From assembly GCF_021216655.1 (NCBI RefSeq), contig NZ_CP080437.1, forward strand, positions 2,046,001-2,110,000: a stretch of 64,000 nt of DNA, written 5' to 3'. How positions within the stretch are numbered: the first letter of the stretch is position 1; each line of letters starts with the position of its first letter. The position numbers and the translations under genes are program-made. Origin of the DNA: Clavibacter michiganensis (lineage in GTDB: Bacteria; Actinomycetota; Actinomycetes; Actinomycetales; Microbacteriaceae). The notes under the pieces are model-generated. The model was not told the origin of the DNA, did not search any database, and saw nothing but the letters and a program-made list of their open reading frames with translations. Positions 1-8,661 of the stretch are shown here, in pieces.

Positions 1-298
1 CGCAGAACGACTGCGTGCGGTCCGACAGCAGGGAGACGCCCGCGGGCTGCGGCGACTTCGTGAACTGCTCGGCGTCGTCGACCAGGTTGATCTCGGCGAC
101 GGGCACGCCGAACACCTCGCGCGCGACGCGGGTGACGCGGTCGAAGCGCTCCTCCGCGGTGGATCCGACGAGCCGCAGGTCGCGCACGGCCCGGAGGCGC
201 GCCTCCTCGGCCGGACCCTGCAGCGCCGGGGCGTCGCGGCTGGCGCGACCCGCGGGATCCGAGCCACCCGAGCGCGCGACGGTCTCCGGCATGGCCAT
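1..298 (-). CDS. GAF-domain protein, N-terminal part (truncated at window edge)
   Basis: Read from ATG at 298 leftwards, an open frame runs off the window start after 99 codons. After a flexible start of about 30 residues it shows the typical beginning of a GAF sensory domain: a predicted helix (LRAVRDLRLVGS), then AEERFDRVTRVAREVFGVP, an EINLVDD strand and turn, and a stretch ending in DRTQSFC. This pattern is common at the N-terminus of actinobacterial GAF proteins that carry a GGDEF, PP2C or kinase output domain. The output domain lies outside the window. A second in-frame ATG at 292 is possible. It sits 153 bp downstream of the RsbU-like phosphatase gene on the same strand and could share its signalling context. 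Confidence 0.7.
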   Translation of the reverse strand, partial: MAMPETVARSGGSDPAGRASRDAPALQGPAEEARLRAVRDLRLVGSTAEERFDRVTRVAREVFGVPVAEINLVDDAEQFTKSPQPAGVSLLSDRTQSFC

Positions 299-451
299 GT
301 GCTCCCCCTGGTGGATCGGGCGCCGTTCGCGCCGGGCGGGACCCGCCCGGCGCACGATCCCCCCGGACCGCGGCGCCTGCGTCGAGTGTATGCGCTGGTG
401 TTCGGAGCCCTCCCTGGATCGGAGGGGCTCCACAGCCCGCCAGGCGAACCG

Positions 452-1780
452 TCACGCCTCGCGGCGCAGCACCACCACGGTCACGTCGTCGGGGTTGGCC
501 TGGCCGCCGGCGAGCGCGGTGATCCGTCGCACCAGCTCGTCCGCGGACGTGGACTCGCGCGCGAGCTCCGCCACACGGTCGACCGCGCGCAGGGTGCCGT
601 CGTAGAGGTCGAGCACGCCGTCGCTGAACGTGACGATGAGGTCGCCCGGGCCGAGCGCTATCTCGTGCGCGCTCCAGCCGGCCGCGCCCGGCACGCCGAC
701 GGGCAGGTCGGTGGACTCGAGCCGCTCGTGGGTGCCGTCCGCGCGCACGACGGCGGAGAGGCCGTGGCCCGCGTCGGCGTAGAGGACCGTGTGGTCCTCG
801 GCGCGCACGCGGGCGTGGAACACCGTCGCGAACGAGGCGGCCGCGCTCATCTCCGCGGTGAAGCAGTCGGCGGTGCGCTCGATGGCGGCGACCGGATCCG
901 GCACGTTCTTGGCGCTGCGCACGACCGCGCGCGCGGTGGCCGCGATGATCCCCGCCCCCACGCCCTTCCCCATCACGTCGCCGAGGGTGAACGCCAGGCC
1001 CTCCTTCACCGGGTACCAGTCGAAGAAGTCGCCGCCCACGGCCTTGGACGGCAGGCAGGCGCCCGCGACCTGGTACCCGGCGAGCGGCACGGTCGTCTTC
1101 GGCAGGAGCGCCTGCTGCACGATGGACGCGCGGGTCAGCTCCTCCTCGCTCACCCGCTCCCGGTCGCGCGCGGCCTCGAGGCTGAACCGGGTGCGCCGGG
1201 ACAGCTCGTTGACCACGAGCGCCGCGACGCCGAAGGCCAGGGCGCTGAAGAACCCGCGCCACAGCTCGTTCGCGTTCTGCCCGCCGAGCCGGAGGAGGAG
1301 CGGCAGGCCGAGCGACACGTAGGTGCCGACGAACGCGACGAGCACGTTCCATCGGCTCGGGTTCAGGCTGAACCAGACGACCGGGAGGATCACCAGGGAC
1401 CCGAACACGGACGCGCTCTCGCCCGTCCCGATCCGCAGCAGGCCGACGGCGAGGAAGTCGAGGGCGGGCACGACCACGGCGAAGCGCGCGAGGTCCCGGC
1501 GCAGGGTGACGACGACGGCGAGCACGGTGCCGACCACGAGGATCGCGCAGGACACGAGGAGCGCGCGCGGCGCCGTGACCCCGATCGTGGGCACGGCGAA
1601 GCTGGTGAGCACCGCGAGGACGAACAGCACCAGCATCGGCAGCTGCTTGAGCATGGGGGTGGGGCCGGACGTGCCCGCGGATCCCGACCGGGCTGCGGAC
1701 TCGGGGATCCAGGTCGCACGGCCGACCCACGCGGGCAGCGGGAGCGCGGCGAGCCCGGACGCGCGCGCGGGCGAGCTCAT
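452..1780 (-). CDS. Membrane PP2C-type (SpoIIE/RsbU-like) serine phosphatase
   Basis: 442 aa. The N-terminal half has about six hydrophobic segments (residues ~45-190), followed by a short linker helix and a SpoIIE/PP2C phosphatase domain. Recognisable phosphatase motifs are VGGDFFDWY, LGDVMGKGVGAG, YADAGH and FSDGVLD, with NPDDVTVVVL near the end; they supply the metal-binding aspartates of the family. In this family the enzyme dephosphorylates an RsbV-type anti-anti-sigma factor after an environmental signal. Here the signal is probably sensed in or at the membrane. The ATG at 1780 shares its A with the TGA stop of the RsbW-like gene (TGATG), so the two are translationally coupled. A longer frame upstream lacks this logic and was not chosen. 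Confidence 0.88.
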   Translation of the reverse strand: MSSPARASGLAALPLPAWVGRATWIPESAARSGSAGTSGPTPMLKQLPMLVLFVLAVLTSFAVPTIGVTAPRALLVSCAILVVGTVLAVVVTLRRDLARFAVVVPALDFLAVGLLRIGTGESASVFGSLVILPVVWFSLNPSRWNVLVAFVGTYVSLGLPLLLRLGGQNANELWRGFFSALAFGVAALVVNELSRRTRFSLEAARDRERVSEEELTRASIVQQALLPKTTVPLAGYQVAGACLPSKAVGGDFFDWYPVKEGLAFTLGDVMGKGVGAGIIAATARAVVRSAKNVPDPVAAIERTADCFTAEMSAAASFATVFHARVRAEDHTVLYADAGHGLSAVVRADGTHERLESTDLPVGVPGAAGWSAHEIALGPGDLIVTFSDGVLDLYDGTLRAVDRVAELARESTSADELVRRITALAGGQANPDDVTVVVLRREA

Positions 1781-2202
1781 CAGGACGCCTCGGGCTCGAT
1801 CCGGGTCCGGCGGACGCTCCACACGTTCTCGCCGCCGACCCGCTCGTAGGTCAGCTCGTCGCACAGCATCTGCACCATCGCGAGGCCGCGTCCCGACTCG
1901 GCGTCGGCGCCCGGCATCTCGCGCGCGGTGAGGCGGAAGTCGCCGGGCTCGGATCCGTCGCGCAGCCGAGCGCTCATCACGCCGTCGTCGACGGTGACGC
2001 TTACGATGCAGGTGACGCCCTGGCCGGTGTCGGCGTGCTCGATCACGTTGGAGGCCAGCTCGATCAGCGCGGTCTCGAAGGCCATCCGGTCGAGCGCGCC
2101 CACGTCGGGGCGGTCGTCCCAGAGGCCGGCGACGAGCTCGTGGACCGCGTCGACGTCGTCGGGCGGGGACTGGAGCGTGAGGCTGCGGGTGGTCTCAGTC
2201 AC
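1780..2202 (-). CDS. RsbW-like anti-sigma factor / serine kinase (HATPase)
   Basis: 140 aa, a single histidine-kinase-type ATPase domain. The N-box is ELASNVIEHA, a glycine motif DGSEPG follows, and ESGRGLAMVQML forms the ATP lid. Proteins of this family bind and inhibit an alternative sigma factor and phosphorylate their STAS-domain antagonist. The gene overlaps the upstream STAS gene by 8 bp and the downstream phosphatase by 1 bp, giving a compact antagonist-kinase-phosphatase operon. No sigma-factor gene is adjacent within the window, so the target sigma is unknown or encoded elsewhere. Confidence 0.88.
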   Translation of the reverse strand: MTETTRSLTLQSPPDDVDAVHELVAGLWDDRPDVGALDRMAFETALIELASNVIEHADTGQGVTCIVSVTVDDGVMSARLRDGSEPGDFRLTAREMPGADAESGRGLAMVQMLCDELTYERVGGENVWSVRRTRIEPEAS

Positions 2203-2533
2203 GGTAGGCCGCCTCGGCCGTCGGGGTGGAGATCAGCACCCGGTCGAGGTTGGAGAGCTGCAGCACCATCTGGACCTGCGGGCCGGGCGCCGAGATGCGG
2301 AGGTCGCCACCGGCGTCGCGCGCGGAGCGGAGGCCGGCGATGAGGGCGCCGAGGCCGGAGGAGTCGATGAAGTCGACGCCGGCGAGGTCGACGACGATGC
2401 GGGCGGGTGCGGGCTCCAGCGCGTCGTGGATCGCCTGCCGGAGCTCGGGGGCCGCGGCCATGTTGAGCATCCCTGCGGCCGTGACGACGGTGACGTCGTC
2501 CTCGCGTCGTGCGGTGGCGGTCGTGAGCGCCAT
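2195..2533 (-). CDS. STAS-domain anti-anti-sigma factor (RsbV-like)
   Basis: 112 aa, a complete STAS domain. The motif IVVDLAGVDFIDSSGLGAL contains the DSSGL serine that is phosphorylated by the RsbW partner in this family. It is the first gene of the three-gene partner-switching operon. When unphosphorylated it should bind the RsbW-like protein and free a sigma factor. Translation of the next gene is coupled by an 8-bp overlap. No promoter could be assigned confidently in the 265 bp upstream. Confidence 0.88.
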   Translation of the reverse strand: MALTTATARREDDVTVVTAAGMLNMAAAPELRQAIHDALEPAPARIVVDLAGVDFIDSSGLGALIAGLRSARDAGGDLRISAPGPQVQMVLQLSNLDRVLISTPTAEAAYRD

Positions 2534-2798
2534 GCGTCCCCCTCGGGTGTTCCGTGCGCCGGCGTCGGCATCCCCCGATGCGGCCGGCGGGCGGCGCCGG
2601 TCCCCCGCGGTCCCCCGCGCGGATCCCCTGCCTCCACCGCGCCCATCATCTCATCCATCGTCCGAGGAAATACGATGGGTCCGGCGACCCGTCGCATGTC
2701 CGCGCGGCGCATCCGACTGGCGAGGCCGCCTGCGTCCCGTTACGGTGCGGCTGACCCCCCGCACGAGCACGGCCGCACCGGCCGCACGAGGAGAGACC

Positions 2799-3167
2799 GT
2801 GTCGACCGCACCCGAGCACCTCCCGACCGAGCGCCGCATCACGCGGCTGGCGATCGAGACCTCCGTCGCGCTGGCCTGGAACGCGGAGGGCGCCATCCGC
2901 GGCCTGCCGCCGCTCGCGTGGCAGCTCGGCGGCCCGTGGGAGGGCGTGCACTTCTCGGGCGACGCCGACGCGTACGCGCCCGAGGCGCGGCGCGAGGTGA
3001 TCGAGGCGTGGATCGCGGGGCTCGGCCTGGCCGACGCCATCGACCTCACCGACGGCCCGCTCGCGCGCCGCGGCGAGGACATGGTCTGGACGGGCGCGAT
3101 CGACGAGGTCGTGTTCGAGCTCCGCTACCCGGCGGCGTACGCGGATCCCGCGGGCCCGGACGCCTAG
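2799..3167 (+). CDS. Hypothetical protein, 122 aa
   Basis: A GTG start at 2799 follows a purine-rich ribosome site (GAGGAGAGA). The protein is soluble, acidic and Trp-containing, with no signal peptide or membrane segment and no motif I recognise. A central segment (WQLGGPWEGVHFSGDADAYAP) is followed by two predicted helices. The TAG stop falls in the palindrome CTAG at 3164-3167, which also supplies the TAG stop of the convergent histidine phosphatase gene. Function unknown. Confidence 0.65.
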   Translation: MSTAPEHLPTERRITRLAIETSVALAWNAEGAIRGLPPLAWQLGGPWEGVHFSGDADAYAPEARREVIEAWIAGLGLADAIDLTDGPLARRGEDMVWTGAIDEVVFELRYPAAYADPAGPDA

Positions 3168-3790
3168 CCGGCAGGAGCGCTCGGCTCGCGCCACCCGGAT
3201 CCGTCGCGCTCCAGCTCGATGAGCTGCCCGTTCGCCCACACCAGCGAGCGCGTGAGCGCGGGCGACCGGCCGAGCGCCGTGAGGTAGAGCACGCGCAGCA
3301 GGTAGCCGTGCGCGACCACGAGGGTGGTGCGCGGATCCGCCGCCACGTCCTCGAGGATCGCCCGGGCCCGCACCGCCGCCGCCGCCCACGTCTCGCCGCC
3401 GCCGGGTGCCGCGGGCTCGCCGTCCTCGCCCGTGAGCCAGGCCGCGAACGCGGCCCCGTGCACGGGTCCGCGCAGCTCGTCGCGCGTGATCCCCTCGAAG
3501 CCGCCGAAGTCGAGCTCCACCAGCTCGGGCCGCGGCTCGGGCGCGACGGCCGGCGCGACGCCCTGCTCCTGCAGGATGCGCGCTGTGCTGCGGGCGCGCG
3601 CGAGCGTGCTCACGAGGATCCGCTCGACGCCCTCGCCGCGCAGCCGCGCCGCGAGGGGCGCGAGCTGCTCCGCCGCGTCGTCGCCCACGTCGACGTCGGT
3701 GCGCGAGTTGTAGCGGTACTCCCGGTTCCAGGGCGTCTGCGCGTGCCGCGTGAGGAGCAGGCGCGCGGGTGCCGCCGGGGGTGTCTGCAT
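3164..3790 (-). CDS. Histidine phosphatase family protein (phosphoglycerate mutase-like)
   Basis: 208 aa from ATG at 3790; another in-frame ATG at 3826 would add 12 residues. The catalytic N-terminal motif is LLLTRHAQTPWN, an RHA variant of the usual RHG, with the phosphorylatable His. A second catalytic His is in LVVAHGYLLR, and the acid residue is in ELDFGGFEG. Overall length and motif spacing match small broad-specificity phosphatases of the branch. Substrate cannot be told from sequence. It is convergent with the hypothetical gene at 2799 and overlaps it by 4 bp. Confidence 0.85.
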   Translation of the reverse strand: MQTPPAAPARLLLTRHAQTPWNREYRYNSRTDVDVGDDAAEQLAPLAARLRGEGVERILVSTLARARSTARILQEQGVAPAVAPEPRPELVELDFGGFEGITRDELRGPVHGAAFAAWLTGEDGEPAAPGGGETWAAAAVRARAILEDVAADPRTTLVVAHGYLLRVLYLTALGRSPALTRSLVWANGQLIELERDGSGWREPSAPAG

Positions 3791-3918
3791 GGGTCCATCC
3801 AACCGGAGCGCGGGCGGGCCGGCCATGAGCGGATGGAGGACGCGCGCGCCTCGTTCTGGGGGCGCGGCCGGGTGTCGATCGGGCCGGCGCCGCGGATCCG
3901 CGCCCGTAGGGTCGGAGC

Positions 3919-4881
3919 ATGGCCAGCGGCGCGTGGGTGCGGATCCCGTCCCCCGGCACCCGGCAGCGGCTCCTCCTGACCTTCGGCTCGCTCGCGATCC
4001 TCTCCCTCTTCCTCTGGACGCCCGTCGGCGGGATCACGCGCATCGTCGACGAGGCCGTCGGCCCGTCACCGCTCATCCGCGTGGGCCTGCCGATCCTCCT
4101 GGCGCTCGCCGTGCTCGGCATCGCGTACCTCATCGTCGCCGAGCGCACGCAGCCGCCCGCGGTCGACGTCGCGCGCGGCATCCTCCGCATCGGGCGCAAG
4201 GAGTGGGGCTTCTCGGAGATCACCGGCGCCCGCATCGAGCTGGCGGGCGGGGAGGGCGACGACACCCTGATCCTGCGCCTCTCGACGAGCGGGGACGAGA
4301 GCTGCAGCGTCGTCGTCTCCACGCGCGAGGGCGTGCGTCTCGACGACGACCAGCGCGATGCGCTCCTCGCGGCGATCGCCGGATCCCGCATCGCGCCGCC
4401 GCGCTCGAAGGACGACCCGCACGGCCGGTTCGCGCACATCGAGTTCCCCGGGCACCTGACGCTGGAGGACACGGCGGCGCTCGTGGACGGCAGCGGGGTC
4501 GCGGAGCCGATGGCCGCGCGCGGGCAGCGCGGGCAGGGCTCAGGCGCGCCGAACGTGCGCCGGTCCGACGACACGGGCCGCGCGCTGTCGGCGAAGGCGC
4601 CCTCGCTCCGCGGCCAGTACGGGGTCGCCGTGTTCGTGCTCGTCATCGGCATCGCGGCGGCCGTCATCGCGATCCAGCACCCCGACGCGCTCTTCGGCCG
4701 GCGGGACATCCCGGTCCTGGGCATCGCCCTGCTCATGCTGCCGGCCGGGATCGCGTACGTCCTCGTCATCCGGCGCGACGCGCGACGGGCCGACGCACAG
4801 CGCGCCGCCCGCGCGGCCGAGACCGCAGCGACGGACCCCGTGGATCCATCCGAGCCCGCCCGCCCCGCCGACGGGAGCTGA
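3919..4881 (+). CDS. Integral membrane protein of unknown function, 320 aa
   Basis: The ATG at 3919 opens a protein with two hydrophobic segments near the N-terminus (about residues 15-35 and 50-75) and two more near the C-terminus (about 235-255 and 265-285). Between them is a soluble middle domain of about 150 residues. The middle starts with a strand-rich stretch (ARGILRIGRKEWGFSEITGARIEL), reminiscent of PH-like folds in membrane-associated domains; that resemblance is only an impression. The tail is charged and Ala-rich. No enzymatic motif was recognised. It stands alone on its strand. Confidence 0.7.
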   Translation: MASGAWVRIPSPGTRQRLLLTFGSLAILSLFLWTPVGGITRIVDEAVGPSPLIRVGLPILLALAVLGIAYLIVAERTQPPAVDVARGILRIGRKEWGFSEITGARIELAGGEGDDTLILRLSTSGDESCSVVVSTREGVRLDDDQRDALLAAIAGSRIAPPRSKDDPHGRFAHIEFPGHLTLEDTAALVDGSGVAEPMAARGQRGQGSGAPNVRRSDDTGRALSAKAPSLRGQYGVAVFVLVIGIAAAVIAIQHPDALFGRRDIPVLGIALLMLPAGIAYVLVIRRDARRADAQRAARAAETAATDPVDPSEPARPADGS

Positions 4882-4915
4882 CGACGAGCACGGCGCAGCC
4901 GGCGCGCCCCGTCCC

Positions 4916-5338
4916 TCACACGCGCAGCGAGAACGCCGCGAGCCCCTGCTCCGCGTGCGGCGCGAAGCCGAGCGAGCGGTAGAAGGCGTGCGAGCGGTCG
5001 CCGTCCTCGGTGCCGCCCGCGTCGGTGGTGAGCACGAGGAGGACGCCGGACGGCTGTGCCGCGCGCACGTGATCGACGAGCGCGCGCCCGACGCCGCCGC
5101 GCTGCAGGTCGGGCCGGACGAGGAGGTCCTGCAGGTAGCAGATTGTCGCGCCGTCGCCCACGGTGCGCACCAGCCCGACGAGCCAGCCGTCGGCGTCGCG
5201 CGCCGTGACGACGAGGCCGGATCCGGCGAGCGCCCGCTCGAGCCGCTCCGGGTCGCGCGTGTAGACGCTCCAGCCGACGGATCCGTAGAGGTCGAGCAGC
5301 TCGTCGCGGGCGGGGATCTCGGCGGCGAGGCGGGTCAC
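4916..5338 (-). CDS. GNAT-family N-acetyltransferase
   Basis: 140 aa from GTG at 5338 (another GTG at 5344). The acetyl-CoA binding motif A is clear: LQDLLVRPDLQRGGVGRALVDHV, containing the R/QxxGxG/A loop, followed by the FYRSLGFAP segment typical of the C-terminal motif. It is the size of a minimal single-domain GNAT. Substrate unknown. It is convergent with the preceding membrane protein gene and divergent from the DUF3494 surface protein gene. The start codon is uncertain because no good ribosome site precedes either GTG. Confidence 0.8.
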   Translation of the reverse strand: MTRLAAEIPARDELLDLYGSVGWSVYTRDPERLERALAGSGLVVTARDADGWLVGLVRTVGDGATICYLQDLLVRPDLQRGGVGRALVDHVRAAQPSGVLLVLTTDAGGTEDGDRSHAFYRSLGFAPHAEQGLAAFSLRV

Positions 5339-5437
5339 CCCCACACCGTAACGGCCTGTGGACTCCGCGCACGGCCGATTGCCGCGGCTCGGTACGGTCG
5401 CGGTTCCGCCCGCCAACCCTTCCGACGAGAGCTGTCC

Positions 5438-6511
5438 ATGCACCAGTCGCGCCATGCCTGCACGTCCTCATCCCGTCGGAGCCGATCCGGATCCCTCGCC
5501 GTCGCCTCGCTGGCCGTCGCGGCCGTCGCCGCCTCCGGCCTGGGCGCCGCCCTCCTCGCCCCCGCGAGCGCGTTCGCCGCCACCGCCACGGTGGGCCTCG
5601 GCACCGCCGCGACCTACTCGGTGCTCGCCGGCCAGGGCGTCACCAACACCGGCCCCACCACCCTCTCGGCGGATCTCGGCACCAGCCCGTCCGCCTCCGT
5701 CACGGGCTTCCCGCCCGGCGTCGTCGGCGGCGCCACGCACGCGGCCGACGCCGCGGCCGGCCAGGCCCAGTCCGACCTCACCACCGCGTACGACGACGCG
5801 GCCGGCCGCCCCACCACCGCTGCGGTGCCCGCCGACCTCGTCGGATCCACCCTCACCCCCGGCGTCTACACGGCCGCCGGCCCGCTCGGCCTCACCGGCA
5901 CGGTCACGCTCGACGCGCAGGGCGACCCGTCGGCCGTCTTCGTCATCCAGGCCCCGTCGTCGCTCACCACGGGCTCCGGCAGCCGGGTGTCGCTCGTCAA
6001 CGGAGCCCAGGCCTGCAACGTGTTCTGGCAGGTCTCGAGCTCGGCGTCGCTCGGCACCAGCTCCGGCTTCGCGGGCACGATCCTCGCGCTCACGAGCGTC
6101 TCGGTCGGCACGGGTGCCACGGTCGACGGTCGCACGCTCGCGCGCAACGGCTCCGTCACCCTCGACGACGACGCGTTCGTCTCCTCCACCTGCGGCACCA
6201 GCACGTCGCCCATCGGCTCCGGCACGACGCCCGTCGTCACGCCCACGCCGGCGCCCTCGTCCACCCCGGCGCCCACGCCGACCGGCGGCTCCACGGGCGG
6301 CACGACGGGCGGCACCACCGGTGGCTCCACGCCGACGCCGTCCCCCACGCCCACCACCCCTCCCGGCGACGTGCCGCCGCCGTCCGGCCACCTCCCCCGC
6401 ACGGGCGGCGACGGCGCCCGCCTCGCCCTCGAGCTGGGCCTCGGAGCCGCGGCGCTCGCAGCCGGTGTCGTCGCGGTGATCGCGGTGCGCATCCGCCGCC
6501 GCCGGCGCTAG
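5438..6511 (+). CDS. Sortase-anchored DUF3494 (ice-binding-like) surface protein
   Basis: 357 aa. There is a Sec signal peptide (arginine-rich N-region, Ala-rich core, likely cleavage after ASAFA). The DUF3494 domain spans roughly residues 50-260, with landmarks YSVLAGQGVTNTGPT, LTPGVYTAAG, AVFVIQA and CNVFWQV. A Pro/Thr/Gly-rich wall-spanning linker follows (~265-315), then LPRTGG at 319-324, a hydrophobic helix and an arginine tail: a complete LPXTG sorting signal. DUF3494 is the fold of many microbial ice-binding and antifreeze proteins, but it also occurs in adhesin-like proteins, so ice binding is inference. A strong hairpin terminator follows the gene. Confidence 0.88.
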   Translation: MHQSRHACTSSSRRSRSGSLAVASLAVAAVAASGLGAALLAPASAFAATATVGLGTAATYSVLAGQGVTNTGPTTLSADLGTSPSASVTGFPPGVVGGATHAADAAAGQAQSDLTTAYDDAAGRPTTAAVPADLVGSTLTPGVYTAAGPLGLTGTVTLDAQGDPSAVFVIQAPSSLTTGSGSRVSLVNGAQACNVFWQVSSSASLGTSSGFAGTILALTSVSVGTGATVDGRTLARNGSVTLDDDAFVSSTCGTSTSPIGSGTTPVVTPTPAPSSTPAPTPTGGSTGGTTGGTTGGSTPTPSPTPTTPPGDVPPPSGHLPRTGGDGARLALELGLGAAALAAGVVAVIAVRIRRRRR

Positions 6512-6550
6512 ACGCCGCAGCGCCGCACGCCGCCGCGCCCTGCACCACCC

Positions 6551-6585
6551 GACGCCCGTCCCCGCCTCGCGCGGGGGCGGGCGTC
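6551..6585 (+). terminator. Hairpin terminator after the DUF3494 gene
   Basis: An inverted repeat with 15-bp arms (GACGCCCGTCCCCGC and its near-perfect complement, one mismatch) surrounds a 5-base loop, 39 bp past the stop codon. No T-tract follows, which is common for actinobacterial terminators. Confidence 0.7.
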
Positions 6586-6679
6586 CGTCATGCGCACGGC
6601 CCGGACGCCGAGGAGGAGCCGGGCTAGGGTCGGCAGCAGGAGCGACGACGCTCCGATCCACCAGTCGACGAGGACCACC

Positions 6680-7639
6680 ATGACGACGACGAGCCGCCCC
6701 GCGCGAAGCCCTTCCGCCGACCGGCCGCCCCGTCCCCGCCGCTCCCGCATGGCCCGCCGCGAGGCGACCGCCGGCTACCTCTTCATCAGCCCGTGGATCG
6801 TCGGCTTCCTCGTCTTCACGCTCGGCGCGATGGTCTACAGCCTCGTGGTGTCGTTCAGCGACTACAACCTCGCCACCGACGTGGCCACGCCGGTCGGCAC
6901 CGAGAACTACGAGCGCCTCTTCTCGGATCCGCGCGTCGCCCTGAGCCTCGGCAACACCCTCTTCTACGCGATCCTCGCCGTGCCCTTCGAGGTGTGCCTC
7001 GCGCTCCTGCTGGCGATCCTGCTCGCCCGCCTCGGCCGCGGCGCCGGCATCTTCCGCACCCTCTACTACCTGCCGAAGATGACCCCGACGGTCGCGACCG
7101 CGAGCGTCTTCCTGCTGCTGCTCAACGGCAACACGGGCGCGGTGAACCAGGGTCTCGAGGCGATCGGCATCGACGGCCCGCAGTGGCTCATCGACCCGGC
7201 ATGGGTGAAGCCGTCCATCGTGCTCATGACGCTGTGGGGCGTGAGCGGCACCATGGTGATCTTCCTTGCCGCCCTGAAGGACGTGCCGCGCGAGCTCTAC
7301 GAGGTCTCGTCGCTCGACGGCGCCGGGCCCGTGCGGCAGTTCTTCGCCATCACCGTGCCGATGATCTCCGGCGCCATCTTCTTCAACGTCGTCGTGCTGA
7401 CGATCGCCGCGCTCCAGGTCTTCGACCAGGCCTACCTGCTGTTCTGGCGGGACCAGACGAACGCGTCGCCCGACTCGTCGCTCTTCTACGGCGTGTACCT
7501 GTTCCAGCAGGCGTTCCGGTCGTTCGACTTCGGGTTCGCGGCCGCGATGGCCTGGCTGCTGTTCGTCATCGTGCTGGTCATCACCCTGATCCAGGTCAAG
7601 CTCAGCAACCGGTTCGTCTACTACGAGGGGGACCGCTGA
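6680..7639 (+). CDS. Carbohydrate ABC transporter permease (MalF/UgpA-type)
   Basis: 319 aa. A charged cytoplasmic N-terminus of about 30 residues is followed by six membrane segments. The EAA loop that contacts the ATPase is recognisable as LYEVSSLDGAGPVRQFFAITVPM. In this family two such permeases form the membrane channel of a sugar importer. The start ATG at 6680 is 163 bp after the preceding terminator. It overlaps the next permease by one base (TGATG). No ATPase is encoded nearby, so a shared MsmK/MsiK-type ATPase from elsewhere is likely. Confidence 0.9.
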   Translation: MTTTSRPARSPSADRPPRPRRSRMARREATAGYLFISPWIVGFLVFTLGAMVYSLVVSFSDYNLATDVATPVGTENYERLFSDPRVALSLGNTLFYAILAVPFEVCLALLLAILLARLGRGAGIFRTLYYLPKMTPTVATASVFLLLLNGNTGAVNQGLEAIGIDGPQWLIDPAWVKPSIVLMTLWGVSGTMVIFLAALKDVPRELYEVSSLDGAGPVRQFFAITVPMISGAIFFNVVVLTIAALQVFDQAYLLFWRDQTNASPDSSLFYGVYLFQQAFRSFDFGFAAAMAWLLFVIVLVITLIQVKLSNRFVYYEGDR

Positions 7640-8634
7640 TGGCCGTCACCGACCGCACGCCGGGCGCCGCCCCGACGCCGGAGGCCGTACCCGCCGCCGC
7701 TACCGGGGATCCGCGCCTCGCCGCCGCCCTCACGCCGCTCCCCTCGCGGGATCCGTCACCGGGCCGCCGCGACCCCGACCGCGTCCGCCGCGTGCGCTCG
7801 CGCATCGGCCGCGCCCTCATCACCGCGCTGCTCGTGGGATTCGCGCTCCTGTTCCTCTACCCGTTCGCGTGGCTGCTGGCCGCGAGCCTCAAGCCGCGCG
7901 GCGAGGTCTTCGACAACTCGCTCTGGCCGCGCACGTTCACGCCGCAGAACTACGTCGAGGTGTGGGAGCAGCTGCCGCTCCTCGGCTGGATGGGCAACAG
8001 CCTCGCGATCGCGCTGCTCTCCGCCGCGCTCGTGTCGATCTCGAGCGCGCTCGTGGCGTTCGGCTTCGCGTACTTCCGGTTCCCGGGGCGGCGGATCCTG
8101 TTCGGCCTGGTGCTCGCGACGATGATGCTGCCGGGCGCCGTGACGATGGTGCCGCAGTTCCTCATCTGGAAGAACCTCGGGCTCATCGGCACGTGGATCC
8201 CGCTGTTCGGCATGAACCTGTTCGGCTCGGCCTTCTACATCTTCCTGCAGCGCCAGTTCTTCCTCGGGCTGCCGAAGGAGCTGTTCGAGGCGGCCCGGCT
8301 CGACGGGGCGAGCTACTTCGGGATGTTCCGGCGGATCGCGCTGCCGCTGTCGATCCCGTCGTTCGTCATCATCTTCATCTTCGAGTTCCAGGCCAGCTGG
8401 AACAACCTGCAGGCGTCGCTCATCTACCTCAACGCCGGCAGCGTCGAGGGATTCACCGTGCCGCTCGGCCTCTCCTACGCGATGACCGCGTTCAGCCCCA
8501 CGAACGGCGGGCAGGGCGACTACCAGCTCGTGATGGTCGCGGCGCTGCTCGTGACGCTGCCGATGCTGCTGCTGTTCGCCTTCGGCCAGCGCTACTTCGT
8601 GGAGGGCATCGCGACGCAGGGGCGGAAGGGCTGA
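7639..8634 (+). CDS. Carbohydrate ABC transporter permease (MalG/UgpE-type)
   Basis: 331 aa. A long Pro/Ala-rich cytoplasmic N-terminus of about 55 residues precedes six membrane segments. The EAA loop reads LFEAARLDGASYFGMFRRIALPLS, the canonical sugar-permease form. It is translationally coupled to the upstream permease. A plausible substrate-binding lipoprotein lies 0.5 kb away at 9112-10470 but on the opposite strand, with a sugE-like gene between them. Confidence 0.9.
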   Translation: MAVTDRTPGAAPTPEAVPAAATGDPRLAAALTPLPSRDPSPGRRDPDRVRRVRSRIGRALITALLVGFALLFLYPFAWLLAASLKPRGEVFDNSLWPRTFTPQNYVEVWEQLPLLGWMGNSLAIALLSAALVSISSALVAFGFAYFRFPGRRILFGLVLATMMLPGAVTMVPQFLIWKNLGLIGTWIPLFGMNLFGSAFYIFLQRQFFLGLPKELFEAARLDGASYFGMFRRIALPLSIPSFVIIFIFEFQASWNNLQASLIYLNAGSVEGFTVPLGLSYAMTAFSPTNGGQGDYQLVMVAALLVTLPMLLLFAFGQRYFVEGIATQGRKG

Positions 8635-8661
8635 CGCGAGCGGTCGGCGACGGGCCCGGGC

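Noticed and set aside
3164..3167. Shared CTAG stop for two convergent genes as a regulatory element
   Set aside because: Tail-to-tail overlap is sufficient explanation; nothing suggests more.
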